Positions 25,601 to 33,604 of a DNA stretch of 64,000 nt are shown here, piece after piece. The notes below the pieces were generated by a model, which worked only from the letters and a program-made list of their open reading frames with translations, did not search any database and was not told the DNA's origin. The position numbers and the translations under genes were made by a program. The DNA is from Herbaspirillum sp. CF444 (GTDB lineage Bacteria > Pseudomonadota > Gammaproteobacteria > Burkholderiales > Burkholderiaceae_D). How positions within the stretch are numbered: position 1 is the first letter of the stretch; every line of letters starts with the position of its first letter. The DNA lies in the NCBI RefSeq assembly GCF_000282135.1, contig NZ_AKJW01000062.1, positions 1 to 64,000 of the forward strand. The letters are read 5' to 3'.

Positions 25601-27297
25601 TTAACATCACAGGGAAATATACGCCGGGCAGTGCCGGAGTCGTAAAAATCGATGTTGGCGGTGCTGGTGTCGGCGCATATGACACGTTGAGTTTCGGAGG
25701 CGGTATTGTTTTTGGTAATAGTGGCTCAGATATCTATGGGAGCCTGACGACAAACCTGTTGGGTGGTTATGCGCCAACAGTGGACACGACGTTCAATGTT
25801 TTCTCCGTTGGCACCACTTCTACGGGATATTTCCGTCACGTTGATGGTTCCATTCTTGGCACGGGCAACAACAGAAGCATGTTGAAAGCACGTTATGACG
25901 GAACCAACGGTGCTCCTGTCCTGGTCATGAAAGGTAGTGAAGACATCACGTATACAGGTACTGTCGAAAGTCAGTGGAAGTATTCTAGTAATTGGCAGGG
26001 CGGTATTCTGCCGACAGCGATTGATAACGTGATCGTGAACTCAGGCGGCGCTTTGTCGCATGGATCGTATGACGGTACCGATACGGTGAACAGCCTCCAG
26101 CTTGCCAGCGGCAGCAGTTTCTATTTGAGCGGCGGCACGCTGAACGTGGGGAATATCACCTCCAGCGCCAATTTCAACCTCGGTGGCGGCTATTTGAATC
26201 TGACCGGTACGGCAACGCTGAGCTCCTTGAGCATGTCCAATGGCTCCACATTTAACGGCGTTGGCACGGGATCGAGCATCAACGTCACCAACAATTTTGC
26301 ACAGAATGGCGGCGTCATCGCGAGTGATGGAGACATTGCATTGACGCAGGTCGCCAATCTTGATCCGGAAGTTTCCGGCAACCTGATGGTCGGCACGATC
26401 ACGGCGCGCAATCTCGTGCTGCAGGCGCAAGGCGGTTCGATCAGACAGAATGAGGTGACGCAGCTGCACGTCAGGCAACAACTGACGACCGCCTCATCCA
26501 CCGGCACCACGCTGACCAATAGCGGCAACCAGATTGCGGCCTATACCGGCGCCAACACCGGCGTCGGCAACATCGCCCTGACCAATACGCTGAATGTCTC
26601 CGACACCAGCGTGGTACTCCTCAATGGCATCACCAATGCGGCCGGCAATGTCACGGTCGACAACACGGGCGCCATGGCGACCACCGGTAGTATCAGCGCG
26701 TTGAACAGCACCTTGCATTCGACGGTATCGCTGTCGACGCACAGCCCGCTGACCATCGGCAGCGGCGGCGTCAGTGCTGACGGCAATATTCTGCTCTCTG
26801 CCGGCAATAGCGGCTCTGCTACCGACAATCTGATCATCAACGGTGTCGTGACTTCGGCGGGCGGCAACATCAACCTGTTCGCCGGCAACAGCATGTCGGT
26901 CAATGCCAACATCTCAACCTCGGCGCCGGGACAAGCGCTGTTTAACGTGGTCAACGGCACCGTCACTTATGCGCCAGGCGTGAGCATCACCGATGTCAGC
27001 GGTACACAGATACCGGTTGCCGCAGTGGTTGCGCAGGTGGTGACGCCGGTTGTGACGCAAACGATCGCGCCGGCGGCCAATACCGTCATTACCAGCACGA
27101 CGTCGCCTCAGTCCACGACCGTCACCGTCGTTGCGCCGGCATTGTCTTCCACGTCGTCGACGAACACGGCAACGGAAACCATGACCACCGGCGGCGATCC
27201 GGGCACCTTCGGGGGCAGCGATACGTCTGGCTCGGGCAAGAGTTCGACGTCTGAAAAGACGGGGACCAAAACCGCTTCCAAGTTGTATTGCAGCTGA
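22690..27297 (+). CDS. Filamentous-haemagglutinin-like TpsA exoprotein
   Basis: A 1535-residue secreted adhesin candidate. A long N-terminal signal region (about 85 residues, with basic KSLRISVTAAAICAAW before the hydrophobic core and ending ALA) leads to the TPS secretion domain (about 90-330). That domain includes INQNGILVGPTGVVD in place of the NPNGI motif. The remainder is Asn/Gly/Ser/Thr-rich beta-helix repeat sequence, then a Thr/Ser/Pro-rich tail ending KLYCS with a Cys next to the C-terminus. No CdiA toxin domain or VENN motif is seen. Codons between about 25.26 and 26.05 kb are clearly AT-richer and encode an autotransporter-like module (LSPGGDGAIGAINITG). The terminal Cys may hold the protein at the surface, as proposed for HMW1-type proteins. 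Start follows the tpsB stop by 1 nt. Confidence 0.9.
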   Translation: MNNPGQKTMTGKDAARVELLPPSFTLRVGNRRLTMSRRPRKPVPTLLTGLLRRSWRAMFGKSLRISVTAAAICAAWNVSALAAAPPVNTLPTGGAITYGNATITQNGNTLNINQTSGQAIGSFTTFSIGSNAVVDISQPNAAAAFLARVTGSDPSLIYGLLKSNGTVALINQNGILVGPTGVVDVARFIASTLNISDSDFLAGRLTFNNGATAGSVENQGTIKSATGGSVYLIGANVTNSGVITSPNGEILLAAGQTVQLVDTATPGVSVNVTGSAGSVTNLGTISAAAGRIGIAAGLINNSGNINASSVVSDGGRIFLRASQNLTTTASSNISADGASTGKGGSVVLYSDGAAYIDGDVSAQGAAGKGGYVETSGLKSLDVVKVPTVGSGGQWYIDPYDLEVVSDSFAPNNTTADPVNAISSSGDSSKIRASTIVGLLNGGTDVTLTTGNSGGSDAGNITVSANINKVGASNSNLTLNAQNNISINANITSSGSALNLTLNSYYRGDDSGSHDVNVNHADISLNGGVLTVTNGNSTSHSGNGGLNLNNGSRLLLTQASSGLMAGDVTVDGTSSLLISQGSASVGTFTNSGTANISGSGTINVSGDVNNHNLLNLSGSGNVNISGSINNTDTGTINVDATSLHFNQTNSLNTSGNFNVNGGTLTVQGGNVSGNVNVASGAAFNLNYMNVGNATGATSFTGTGSMAWAGNITLLSDITLAANGPSLTLNGGNPEFVLAYSGQTPRTLITNNTVTVNGRASLDPGVIWNNSGTVNINALNQEGDRLSLGGNAQFNNLQGGTINLTGPTSLIANAGDFNNQAGATLNLGTCSTLDVGSNAKFANAGNITMQVASKILASNAANSGIISGNGTITSSGVFTNSGVVTLGDNGSLTATSFANSLGATVNGTGAVSVSGDFNNNGIVALGTAGSIAAVNFNNNNGGAVNGNGTYTLSDTFNNNGTLSPGGDGAIGAINITGKYTPGSAGVVKIDVGGAGVGAYDTLSFGGGIVFGNSGSDIYGSLTTNLLGGYAPTVDTTFNVFSVGTTSTGYFRHVDGSILGTGNNRSMLKARYDGTNGAPVLVMKGSEDITYTGTVESQWKYSSNWQGGILPTAIDNVIVNSGGALSHGSYDGTDTVNSLQLASGSSFYLSGGTLNVGNITSSANFNLGGGYLNLTGTATLSSLSMSNGSTFNGVGTGSSINVTNNFAQNGGVIASDGDIALTQVANLDPEVSGNLMVGTITARNLVLQAQGGSIRQNEVTQLHVRQQLTTASSTGTTLTNSGNQIAAYTGANTGVGNIALTNTLNVSDTSVVLLNGITNAAGNVTVDNTGAMATTGSISALNSTLHSTVSLSTHSPLTIGSGGVSADGNILLSAGNSGSATDNLIINGVVTSAGGNINLFAGNSMSVNANISTSAPGQALFNVVNGTVTYAPGVSITDVSGTQIPVAAVVAQVVTPVVTQTIAPAANTVITSTTSPQSTTVTVVAPALSSTSSTNTATETMTTGGDPGTFGGSDTSGSGKSSTSEKTGTKTASKLYCS

Positions 27298-27317
27298 TAT
27301 CTCGAGGACATCATTCA

Positions 27318-28085
27318 ATGAAACAATCTATCCAAACGAGATATGGTTCCACCCGCGCTGCATTGCTGCGCGCCTGGCAACTGGCATGCCTGCTGGCGTT
27401 GTTGAGCTGGGGCAGCCTGGCGTTCGCGCAGGTGGTCGGCACCGTCACCCATCTGTCCGGCGTGCTGACGGTCAAGCGCGCGGACGGCAGCACCGCGGTG
27501 CTGGCGATCCAGTCGAAGATCCAGCAGGGCGATACCCTGATCACGGAATCCAACACCTACACGCGCGTGAAGTTTCTCGACGACGCCGAGATCGTCTTGC
27601 GTCCGGGTTCGCAGCTGGTGGTCAAGAGTTACCTCTATGACGCAGAGAAGCCGGCCCAGGACAACGTTGCCCTGAGCCTGGTCAAGGGCGGCTTGCGCGC
27701 CGTCACCGGGCTGGTCGGCAAACGCAACCACGACGCCGTCAGTTTCGACACGCCGACGGCGACCATCGGTATCCGGGGCACCCATTTCGGCGCGCTGTTC
27801 TGCCAGAACGATTGCGGCGGCGTGCCGACGCCAAGCGGCAGCACGCCGGCCAACGGCTTGCACGTCGACGTGGCGCAAGGCGCGATCGTGGTCGCCAACC
27901 CTGCCGGGCAGCAGGTGTTCCAATCCGGCTGGTTCGGCTATGTCGCCAGTGGGACCACGCCGCCCGTGGTGGTGCCGCCGACCCGGGGCGTTCCTTTGTT
28001 AATTCCGCTGTCGATCAGCAGGAACGCGCCACCGGCCGCGCAGCAGAACGCCGCCGGCAAGGACGTGGATTGTGTCGTGCAATAG
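27318..28085 (+). CDS. FecR-domain periplasmic protein linked to the TPS system
   Basis: A 255-residue exported protein with a signal peptide ending AFA and then a FecR domain (about residues 45-165: GDTLITESNTYTRVKFLDDAEIVLRPGS, then TPTATIGIRGTHF). The C-terminal part holds a CQNDC motif near residue 160 and ends with DCVVQ. Unlike classical FecR anti-sigma regulators it has no cytoplasmic part and no ECF sigma gene nearby. It begins 20 nt after tpsA, so it belongs to the tpsB-tpsA operon. FecR-domain genes of this form are often found beside CHASE2 cyclases. A role as envelope ligand for the cyclase sensor is possible but inferred. Confidence 0.85.
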   Translation: MKQSIQTRYGSTRAALLRAWQLACLLALLSWGSLAFAQVVGTVTHLSGVLTVKRADGSTAVLAIQSKIQQGDTLITESNTYTRVKFLDDAEIVLRPGSQLVVKSYLYDAEKPAQDNVALSLVKGGLRAVTGLVGKRNHDAVSFDTPTATIGIRGTHFGALFCQNDCGGVPTPSGSTPANGLHVDVAQGAIVVANPAGQQVFQSGWFGYVASGTTPPVVVPPTRGVPLLIPLSISRNAPPAAQQNAAGKDVDCVVQ

Positions 28086-28162
28086 GGTGTGATGCGTGAT
28101 GCGAGGTGCGTCGGCTGCTGTTGTTGCAGCGGCGTCGGCGCATCTGCAGAGCCGTGTTGGTT

Positions 28163-28936
28163 TTAGAAGAGCAGCACCGACTCAGCCTGCAGCATGCCGA
28201 GCTTGCGCGTACCGGCACCCTGCAGCAGTTCCTTCTCGATCTGATGGAACAGGCCGGGTTTGGCGTGCGTGACGAGAATTTCCGGATCGCTCCTGAGCTT
28301 GGCCAGGTCGGCCAGCAGCAGGCTGGGGCAGAAATGCTTGGACAGCACGGCGAGTTCGCGCTCGCTGTCGGGGAAGGCCGCCTCGACGATCAGGTAGCGC
28401 AGGTTGTCGATGGCGTTGACGCTGTCCCACAGCGCATCGCAGCTGGTGGTGTCGCCGCTGAAGACCAGGCTGGCGTTGCTGCTCAAATCTTCCAGGTGGT
28501 AACCGACGGCCGGCACCGTATGGTTGGCCGGCAGCGCGGTGATGCTGCGCTCGCCGATCAGCAGCGACTTGCCGACTTCGATGGTGTTGAAGCGCAGGAA
28601 GGGATTTTCCGGCGAGGGGATTTCGCTGAAGTCGGGCCAGATCTGCCAGTTGAAGATGTGCTTGCGGATGACGTCTTGCGTGGCCTGTGTGGCGTGCATG
28701 GTCAGCGGCGTGTTGCGCTGGTCGCCGACGCTGTCGAGGATGAACGGCAGGCAGGCGATGTGGTCCAGGTGCGAATGCGTGATGAAGACGTGGTCGATGG
28801 CGGCCAGCGCTTGCAGGGGCAGATCGTTCACGCCGGTGCCGGCGTCGATCAGGATGTCGCTGTCGACCAGCAGGGATGTCGTGCGCAGCGTGTTGCCGCC
28901 TATGCCGCCGCTGCATCCGAGAATTTCTACGCGCAT
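28163..28936 (-). CDS. cpdP: Class II 3',5'-cyclic-nucleotide phosphodiesterase (metallo-beta-lactamase fold)
   Basis: A 257-residue protein of the CpdP/PDE1 class II family. The metal motif HSHLDH (in VFITHSHLDHIACLP), NHTVPAVGYHLE, the SGDTT segment and the late THAKPG motif are all in place. These enzymes hydrolyse cAMP or cGMP to the 5' nucleotide. The start at MRVEILGCSGGIGG follows the family N-terminus; the frame is open for longer upstream but that part has no resemblance. It faces the FecR gene and lies within 10 kb of the adenylate cyclase, suggesting a local synthesis/breakdown pair. Confidence 0.85.
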   Translation of the reverse strand: MRVEILGCSGGIGGNTLRTTSLLVDSDILIDAGTGVNDLPLQALAAIDHVFITHSHLDHIACLPFILDSVGDQRNTPLTMHATQATQDVIRKHIFNWQIWPDFSEIPSPENPFLRFNTIEVGKSLLIGERSITALPANHTVPAVGYHLEDLSSNASLVFSGDTTSCDALWDSVNAIDNLRYLIVEAAFPDSERELAVLSKHFCPSLLLADLAKLRSDPEILVTHAKPGLFHQIEKELLQGAGTRKLGMLQAESVLLF

Positions 28937-29344
28937 CGTTTGGATTTGATTGAGATGATGATTGTTGCGACCGGAACAGATGTGTTCGTACGGAAATCTT
29001 CCGCGGTCCCCCTGTGTGCCAACTCTTCTTTTTGTCGTGAAAGATTGCTGTGTGGAAGCTGAATGTGGCAATCTATGCAACTGGTTTCGATGGTAAGTTA
29101 TCCGCTGGTCTAAATCAATAAAAAGCGCGGCGCGCATGCGGGAAACGCGACGAAACAACAGGGCAAGCCGACGCCGCTCAAGCGCGGTCGTCTCGTGACG
29201 ATAACAAGCAGGAAAAAGGCGCTCTGCTTGACATTTTATTGTCAGTATTGAAGCGTATCTTTCCAGAATCACAGCAAGCAAACGTTTTCACTGCATCAAA
29301 GAATGCGATGCAGGCCAGCTATCTCCATTGAGCCGACGAACAAC
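28937..29344. other. Intergenic region between two divergent phosphodiesterase genes
   Basis: About 400 nt without a gene. It must carry promoters for the cyclic-nucleotide phosphodiesterase (minus) and the HD-GYP gene (plus). Near 29228 a TTGACA is followed by an imperfect dyad TGACA-TTTTAT-TGTCA that could be a -35 region with an operator. No convincing -10 at standard spacing was found and no RNA gene is evident. Confidence 0.4.
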
Positions 29345-30976
29345 ATGAAAAACCAGCATCTTGATATCGCCCACCGCCTCGAAAAACTGACCGAACTCAG
29401 CGTGGCGCTCAGCAGCAACCGCAACATCCCGCTGTTGCTCGAGCGCATCCTGCAGACCGCGCGCAGCATCACCCTGGCCGACGGCGGCACGCTGTATCGC
29501 ACGGTGGAGGAGGAAGACAGCCTGGCGTTTTACATCTCGATCAACGATACGCTGGGCATGCACCAGGGCGGCAGCAGCGCGCAGAAGATCACCATCCCCA
29601 ACATCCAGCTGACCAATCCCGACGGCACCAAGAACCTCGGCGCCGTGGCCGCCTATGCCGCCAATACGCGCAAGTCGGTCAACATTCCCGACGTCTACCA
29701 GGCCAAGGAATTCAACTTCTCCGGCATGCGCATGTTCGACGAGAAGTTCAACTACCACTCGCAGTCCTTCCTGACCGTGCCGATGCAGGATCACGAAGGC
29801 GAACTGGTCGGCGTGCTGCAACTGGTCAACGCCATCGATCCGGACACCGGCAAGCCGCACCCGTTTTCGCAGACCGACCAGTATTTCATCGAAGCGCTGG
29901 CGTCGCAGGCGGCCATCGCCATCACCAACCAGCAACTGATCTACCGCCTCGAAAATCTGTTCGAACATTTCATCAAGCTCATCAACATGGGCATCGATGA
30001 AAAGTCGCCGCACACCGGTCGCCACTGCGAGCACGTGCCCGAGCTGGCGATGATGCTGGCCGAGGCCGCGCATGAAACCACCGAAGGTCCGGTGGCCGAA
30101 TTCAAGATGTCCGAGCGCGACCGCCGCGAGCTGTGGGTGGCCGGCCTGCTGCACGACTGCGGCAAGATCACCACGCCGGATCACGTGGTCGAAAAGTCGA
30201 CCAAGCTGCAAACCATCTACGACCGCATCGGCCTGATCGACACGCGCTTCGAAGTGCTCAAGCGCGATGCCGAAATCGCCGTCCTCAAGAAAAAGCTGGC
30301 GCTGGGCGCCGCCCTCGACGCCACGCAAAACGAAGCGCTGGACCGCGAACTGCAGGAACAATGCGCCGCGCTCGACGCCGACCGCAATTTCTTGCGCAAG
30401 GCCAACATCGGCAGCGAAGGCATGAAGCCGGAAGACCAGGATCACGTCACCGCCATCGCCGCGCGCCAATGGCGCGGTCCGGAGGGCGAAGTCATCTCCG
30501 CGCTGACCGAAGACGAAATCACCAATCTGCGCATTCGCATGGGCACGCTCAACGACGCCGAGCGCCAGATCATCAACAACCACATCGTCGTCACCATCAA
30601 GATGCTGGAGTCGCTGCCGTGGCCGAAGCAATTGCGCAACGTCACCGAATACGCCGGCGGCCACCACGAACGCATGGACGGCAAGGGGTATCCGAAGGGA
30701 CTCACGCGCGAGCAGATGTCGCTGCCGGCGCGCATGATGGCGATCGCCGACATCTTCGAGGCGCTCACCGCCGCTGATCGTCCCTACAAGCGCGGCAACA
30801 CGCTCAGCGAAGCGCTGGAAATCCTCGGCGGTTTCCGCCAGCGCGACCACATCGATCCGGATCTGTTCGACGTGTTCGTGCGCAGCAAGGTCTATCGGAA
30901 ATACGCGGAGAAGTTCATGCCGGCCAACCAGATCGATGAAGTCGATCACAGCAAGATTCCGGGCTTCGTTCCCTAA
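29345..30976 (+). CDS. GAF and HD-GYP domain cyclic-di-GMP phosphodiesterase
   Basis: A 543-residue cytoplasmic protein with an N-terminal GAF sensor domain (about residues 15-195) and an HD-GYP domain (about 200-520). The HD pair is H270-D271 in LLHDCGK; the second half has H440, H441 and E442 followed by RMDGKGYPKG. Both metal-site motifs and the GYP tripeptide are intact, so c-di-GMP hydrolysis to pGpG/GMP is expected. About 165 residues separate HD from HHE, an insertion with a helical Lys/Glu-rich stretch that occurs in a known HD-GYP subgroup. I start at MKNQHLD; an earlier ATG at 29303 would add 14 unlikely residues. Confidence 0.9.
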   Translation: MKNQHLDIAHRLEKLTELSVALSSNRNIPLLLERILQTARSITLADGGTLYRTVEEEDSLAFYISINDTLGMHQGGSSAQKITIPNIQLTNPDGTKNLGAVAAYAANTRKSVNIPDVYQAKEFNFSGMRMFDEKFNYHSQSFLTVPMQDHEGELVGVLQLVNAIDPDTGKPHPFSQTDQYFIEALASQAAIAITNQQLIYRLENLFEHFIKLINMGIDEKSPHTGRHCEHVPELAMMLAEAAHETTEGPVAEFKMSERDRRELWVAGLLHDCGKITTPDHVVEKSTKLQTIYDRIGLIDTRFEVLKRDAEIAVLKKKLALGAALDATQNEALDRELQEQCAALDADRNFLRKANIGSEGMKPEDQDHVTAIAARQWRGPEGEVISALTEDEITNLRIRMGTLNDAERQIINNHIVVTIKMLESLPWPKQLRNVTEYAGGHHERMDGKGYPKGLTREQMSLPARMMAIADIFEALTAADRPYKRGNTLSEALEILGGFRQRDHIDPDLFDVFVRSKVYRKYAEKFMPANQIDEVDHSKIPGFVP

Positions 30977-31086
30977 CGCGGTCTGCGCCGGGAAGTCTCT
31001 CCTTGCTCGGCGCTCTCGGCGAACTGCGGCAGCTTCATCGGCGGGTAGAGCTTCAGCGAGCGCGCCGCCTTCATGTTGATCAGCAC
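30973..31086 (-). pseudogene. Remnant of an ABC transporter substrate-binding protein gene (3' end only)
   Basis: The minus strand reads VLINMKAARSLKLYPPMKLP and continues to a TAG stop, 37 codons in all, with an in-frame TAA just upstream. It resembles the C-terminal VNLKTAKALGLTIPxSLL-type end of uncharacterised ABC substrate-binding proteins (PF04392 type). Nothing upstream continues it, so it looks like a leftover after deletion. Its last 4 nt overlap the end of the HD-GYP gene on the other strand. Confidence 0.4.
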
Positions 31087-31165
31087 TTAATGGTGCGCTC
31101 GCCGTGAAACTGTTTATCTGCGCTGGATACCTCGCCAACAAGAAAAAGAGAAGGGAATCCGCCTG

Positions 31166-32758
31166 ATGAATGCATCGACGGACATCGAAACGGAAGCACT
31201 CCCGGCGGTGCAGCAAACAAGGCCCGCGCGGCAGGGGCCGGCTGCGTCGTTCTTCCGCCGGCACTTGCGCGGCGACTATTCGCTGGGACGCTCCTACTGG
31301 CTGCACATGGTGGTGTTCGCGGCGCTGCTGCCGCGCGTGCTGGGGATTGCGCTGACTCCGGTCTTTGCCGAGCGGCCGGCGCGTTACGGCGCTGCCGCGA
31401 CTTTGCTCGTGCTGATGTTGGGCTGGCTGGCCTGGATCTGGGGCGCGTGGGGCACCTGGATGTCTGCAGGCAGGCACGTGCAGCGCGGCGGCAAGCGTGC
31501 ATGGGCGAATGTCGCCAGGACGATGCTGGTGTTCGGACTGATCGGCACCATCGGCAACGTGGTCAGGATCCACGGCGTGCTGGGCGAATACACGCGCACG
31601 GCGTTCGGCGCGCAGCTGGGACCGGAGACGGTCTTCGAGGTGCGCGCCGACGGCCGTTCCATCCTGCTCAAGGGCGGCATCAACGACGACACTGCCGAAC
31701 GTTTCGTCAAAACACTCGACGCCGCGCCTTCGGTGCGCACGGTGGTGCTGTACTCCAGCGGCGGCTGGGTGACGCAGGGTCGCCGGCTGGCGAAGATCAT
31801 CGCCGCGCGCGGTCTCGACACCTATGTCGAACAGGATTGCGCCTCGGCCTGCACCATCGCTTTCCTGGCGGGCAAGAGCCGGGCGGCCGATCCTGCCGCG
31901 CGCATCGGCTTCCATGCCTTCCATTCCCTGGGCGGCCTCGACGAAAAGTTCGCCCAGTCTTCCGACGAGAAGCTGGCGCGCGACACCTACGGCCAGGCCG
32001 GCCTGTCGCCTGCTTTCATCAACCGCATCGTCGGCACCAGCCACAACAGCGTCTGGTATCCCAGCCATGACGAGTTGCTGCAGGCCGGCGTGCTGACCCG
32101 CACCAGCCTGGGCGGCGAGACCGCGACGCTGGCCACGGTTGCTTCCACGCGCGAAAAGCTGGAGGATGAATTCAAAAGGTCGGAAGTGTTCGACGTCCTG
32201 TCGGTGAAGTATCCGGACGATTTCCAACGCATCGTCGACGACGCCTGGAAGAAGGCGCAAGACAAGCGGCCGGACAGCGAGATCGTCGCGGCCGCGCGGA
32301 CGCAGCTGAACCGGATGACCGACCGGCTGCTGCCGATCGCATCGGACAAATCGCTGATGGATTTCCAGCACCTGCTGCTTGAACGCGCCGAGGCCCTGCG
32401 CCTGCAAAACAGTGAAGCCTGCGCCGCCACCTTGTTCCCCGGCGCACAGACGGCGCCTGCGAGAGTCTCGCTGCCGCGGGAATTCACCGATCGCGAAGCG
32501 CGCTTCACCGCCGCCATGATCCGCGACAGCAGTCCCGACAACCGGAAGACCTTCAGCAAGGAAGAGACGCAGCAGGCCGTGCGCACTTTGCTGGCGTCGC
32601 TGACGCCGGCGCAGCAGCAACTTCTGGCATCGCCGCAACAGCGCGCGGCGTCCCCCGGCGCGACCTGCGCGATGGTGATCGCCTACCTCAAGGCGATCGA
32701 CATGCAGCCGGAAGTAATGCGCAAGCACACGCTGCGGGTGCTGTATTCGAGGGGGTGA
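31166..32758 (+). CDS. Membrane protein with a ClpP/crotonase-like periplasmic domain (COG3904-like)
   Basis: A 530-residue protein. Residues about 40-165 hold three to four membrane helices (a DUF805-like start, RGDYSLGRSYWLHMVVFAALLP). The middle part (about 160-330) has the COG3904 pattern: VVLYSSGGWVTQGRRLAKII, then EQDCASACTIAFLAGKSR. That is the ClpP/SppA-like fold, with the Ser of CASAC at the nucleophile position. The remaining 200 residues are soluble and unrecognised. It may be a membrane-associated peptidase, or a non-catalytic relative. The gene stands alone, after a degraded ABC binding-protein gene. Confidence 0.7.
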   Translation: MNASTDIETEALPAVQQTRPARQGPAASFFRRHLRGDYSLGRSYWLHMVVFAALLPRVLGIALTPVFAERPARYGAAATLLVLMLGWLAWIWGAWGTWMSAGRHVQRGGKRAWANVARTMLVFGLIGTIGNVVRIHGVLGEYTRTAFGAQLGPETVFEVRADGRSILLKGGINDDTAERFVKTLDAAPSVRTVVLYSSGGWVTQGRRLAKIIAARGLDTYVEQDCASACTIAFLAGKSRAADPAARIGFHAFHSLGGLDEKFAQSSDEKLARDTYGQAGLSPAFINRIVGTSHNSVWYPSHDELLQAGVLTRTSLGGETATLATVASTREKLEDEFKRSEVFDVLSVKYPDDFQRIVDDAWKKAQDKRPDSEIVAAARTQLNRMTDRLLPIASDKSLMDFQHLLLERAEALRLQNSEACAATLFPGAQTAPARVSLPREFTDREARFTAAMIRDSSPDNRKTFSKEETQQAVRTLLASLTPAQQQLLASPQQRAASPGATCAMVIAYLKAIDMQPEVMRKHTLRVLYSRG

Positions 32759-32862
32759 AAGCGGTGCCGCCCAGAGAGGCGGCATGAACGCGTTGAGGTG
32801 ACGTAGAATTCACTTCTACAAACCAACGGCCTATTTGTTTGCCGTCTAAAAAGGGGAAAAGG

Positions 32863-33528
32863 ATGCAAAAAACGGGAAAACTCTTGATAGGCCTGCTCGT
32901 ACTTCTGCTGGCCGGATGTGCGGCAAAGAGCGTTCAGCGCGATTATGCTTTGGACGAGAAGTCGGGAAAAGGCATCGTCATCGTATCGGTATCGCATGAT
33001 CAGCGAGGTTCAAGAGCGCTTAATGCAATCTTCTATGTTGACTTTAAACCTGGCATCATCATGCCCGAGCACATGATGTTGAAGACACTCGGCGAGAGTT
33101 TTCCCGGCATCCCCAAAGCCAGCGAATTCAAGGATAACTATGGTCAGGTACTGGCGCTCGAATTGCCCGCCGGCATGCATCAGATCAATAGCTGGAGAGC
33201 CTCGCGTTCGGGAGGGTTTCAAATCAGCCCGCGGGACATGCCGCCGCCATTGGAGTTTGAAGTGGTTGCGGGAAAAATTCAGTATCTGGGCAACCTGCAC
33301 CTGATTCTGGAGGGCGGAAGGAATATCTTTGGTATTCCCATCGTATCCGACGCACATCCGGAGGTGCGCGACATGCGTCAACGGGACATCGCAATGATCG
33401 AACGCAAATATCCGCAGTTCAAGGAGCACATCGATATCGCCTTGCTTCCTCTCGGTCTTTGGCCGGAAGAACACGATACATCGAGTACCGTCTTGCCGAT
33501 ATATATTCCTGTTCCCATCAAAAAATAG
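32863..33528 (+). CDS. Lipoprotein of unknown function
   Basis: A 221-residue lipoprotein: signal peptide with lipobox LLAGC (Cys about residue 22). The mature part is beta-rich (KGIVIVSVSHDQRGSRALNAIFYVDF, FEVVAGKIQYLGNLHLIL) and ends with a Pro-rich IYIPVPIKK. The pattern of a beta-sandwich followed by VVAGKIQYLGN resembles small DUF2846-like lipoproteins, but I cannot name the family. Start chosen at the ATG with AGGGGAAAAGG upstream. Codons are AT-richer than in neighbouring genes, which may mean a more recent arrival. Confidence 0.65.
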   Translation: MQKTGKLLIGLLVLLLAGCAAKSVQRDYALDEKSGKGIVIVSVSHDQRGSRALNAIFYVDFKPGIIMPEHMMLKTLGESFPGIPKASEFKDNYGQVLALELPAGMHQINSWRASRSGGFQISPRDMPPPLEFEVVAGKIQYLGNLHLILEGGRNIFGIPIVSDAHPEVRDMRQRDIAMIERKYPQFKEHIDIALLPLGLWPEEHDTSSTVLPIYIPVPIKK

Positions 33529-33604
33529 AAAATGATGTCGCTGATCTGAACACGTTCGCGGATTGTGGCGAACGTCTTCAGATCGCAATGAAAGGAACGG
33601 CAAC

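Noticed and set aside
22690..27297. Contact-dependent inhibition (CdiA) toxin
   Set aside because: No VENN motif, no toxin-like C-terminal domain and no small immunity ORF after tpsA; the next gene is a FecR-domain protein.
27318..28085. FecR-type anti-sigma regulator with a sigma factor
   Set aside because: The protein is exported with no cytoplasmic part and no ECF sigma gene is near; it is a stand-alone periplasmic FecR-domain protein.
29288..32785. 1165-codon minus-strand frame opposite the HD-GYP and COG3904-like genes
   Set aside because: Antisense shadow; the plus strand carries intact HD-GYP motifs and the CASAC motif, the minus frame only His/Arg/Gln-rich sequence.
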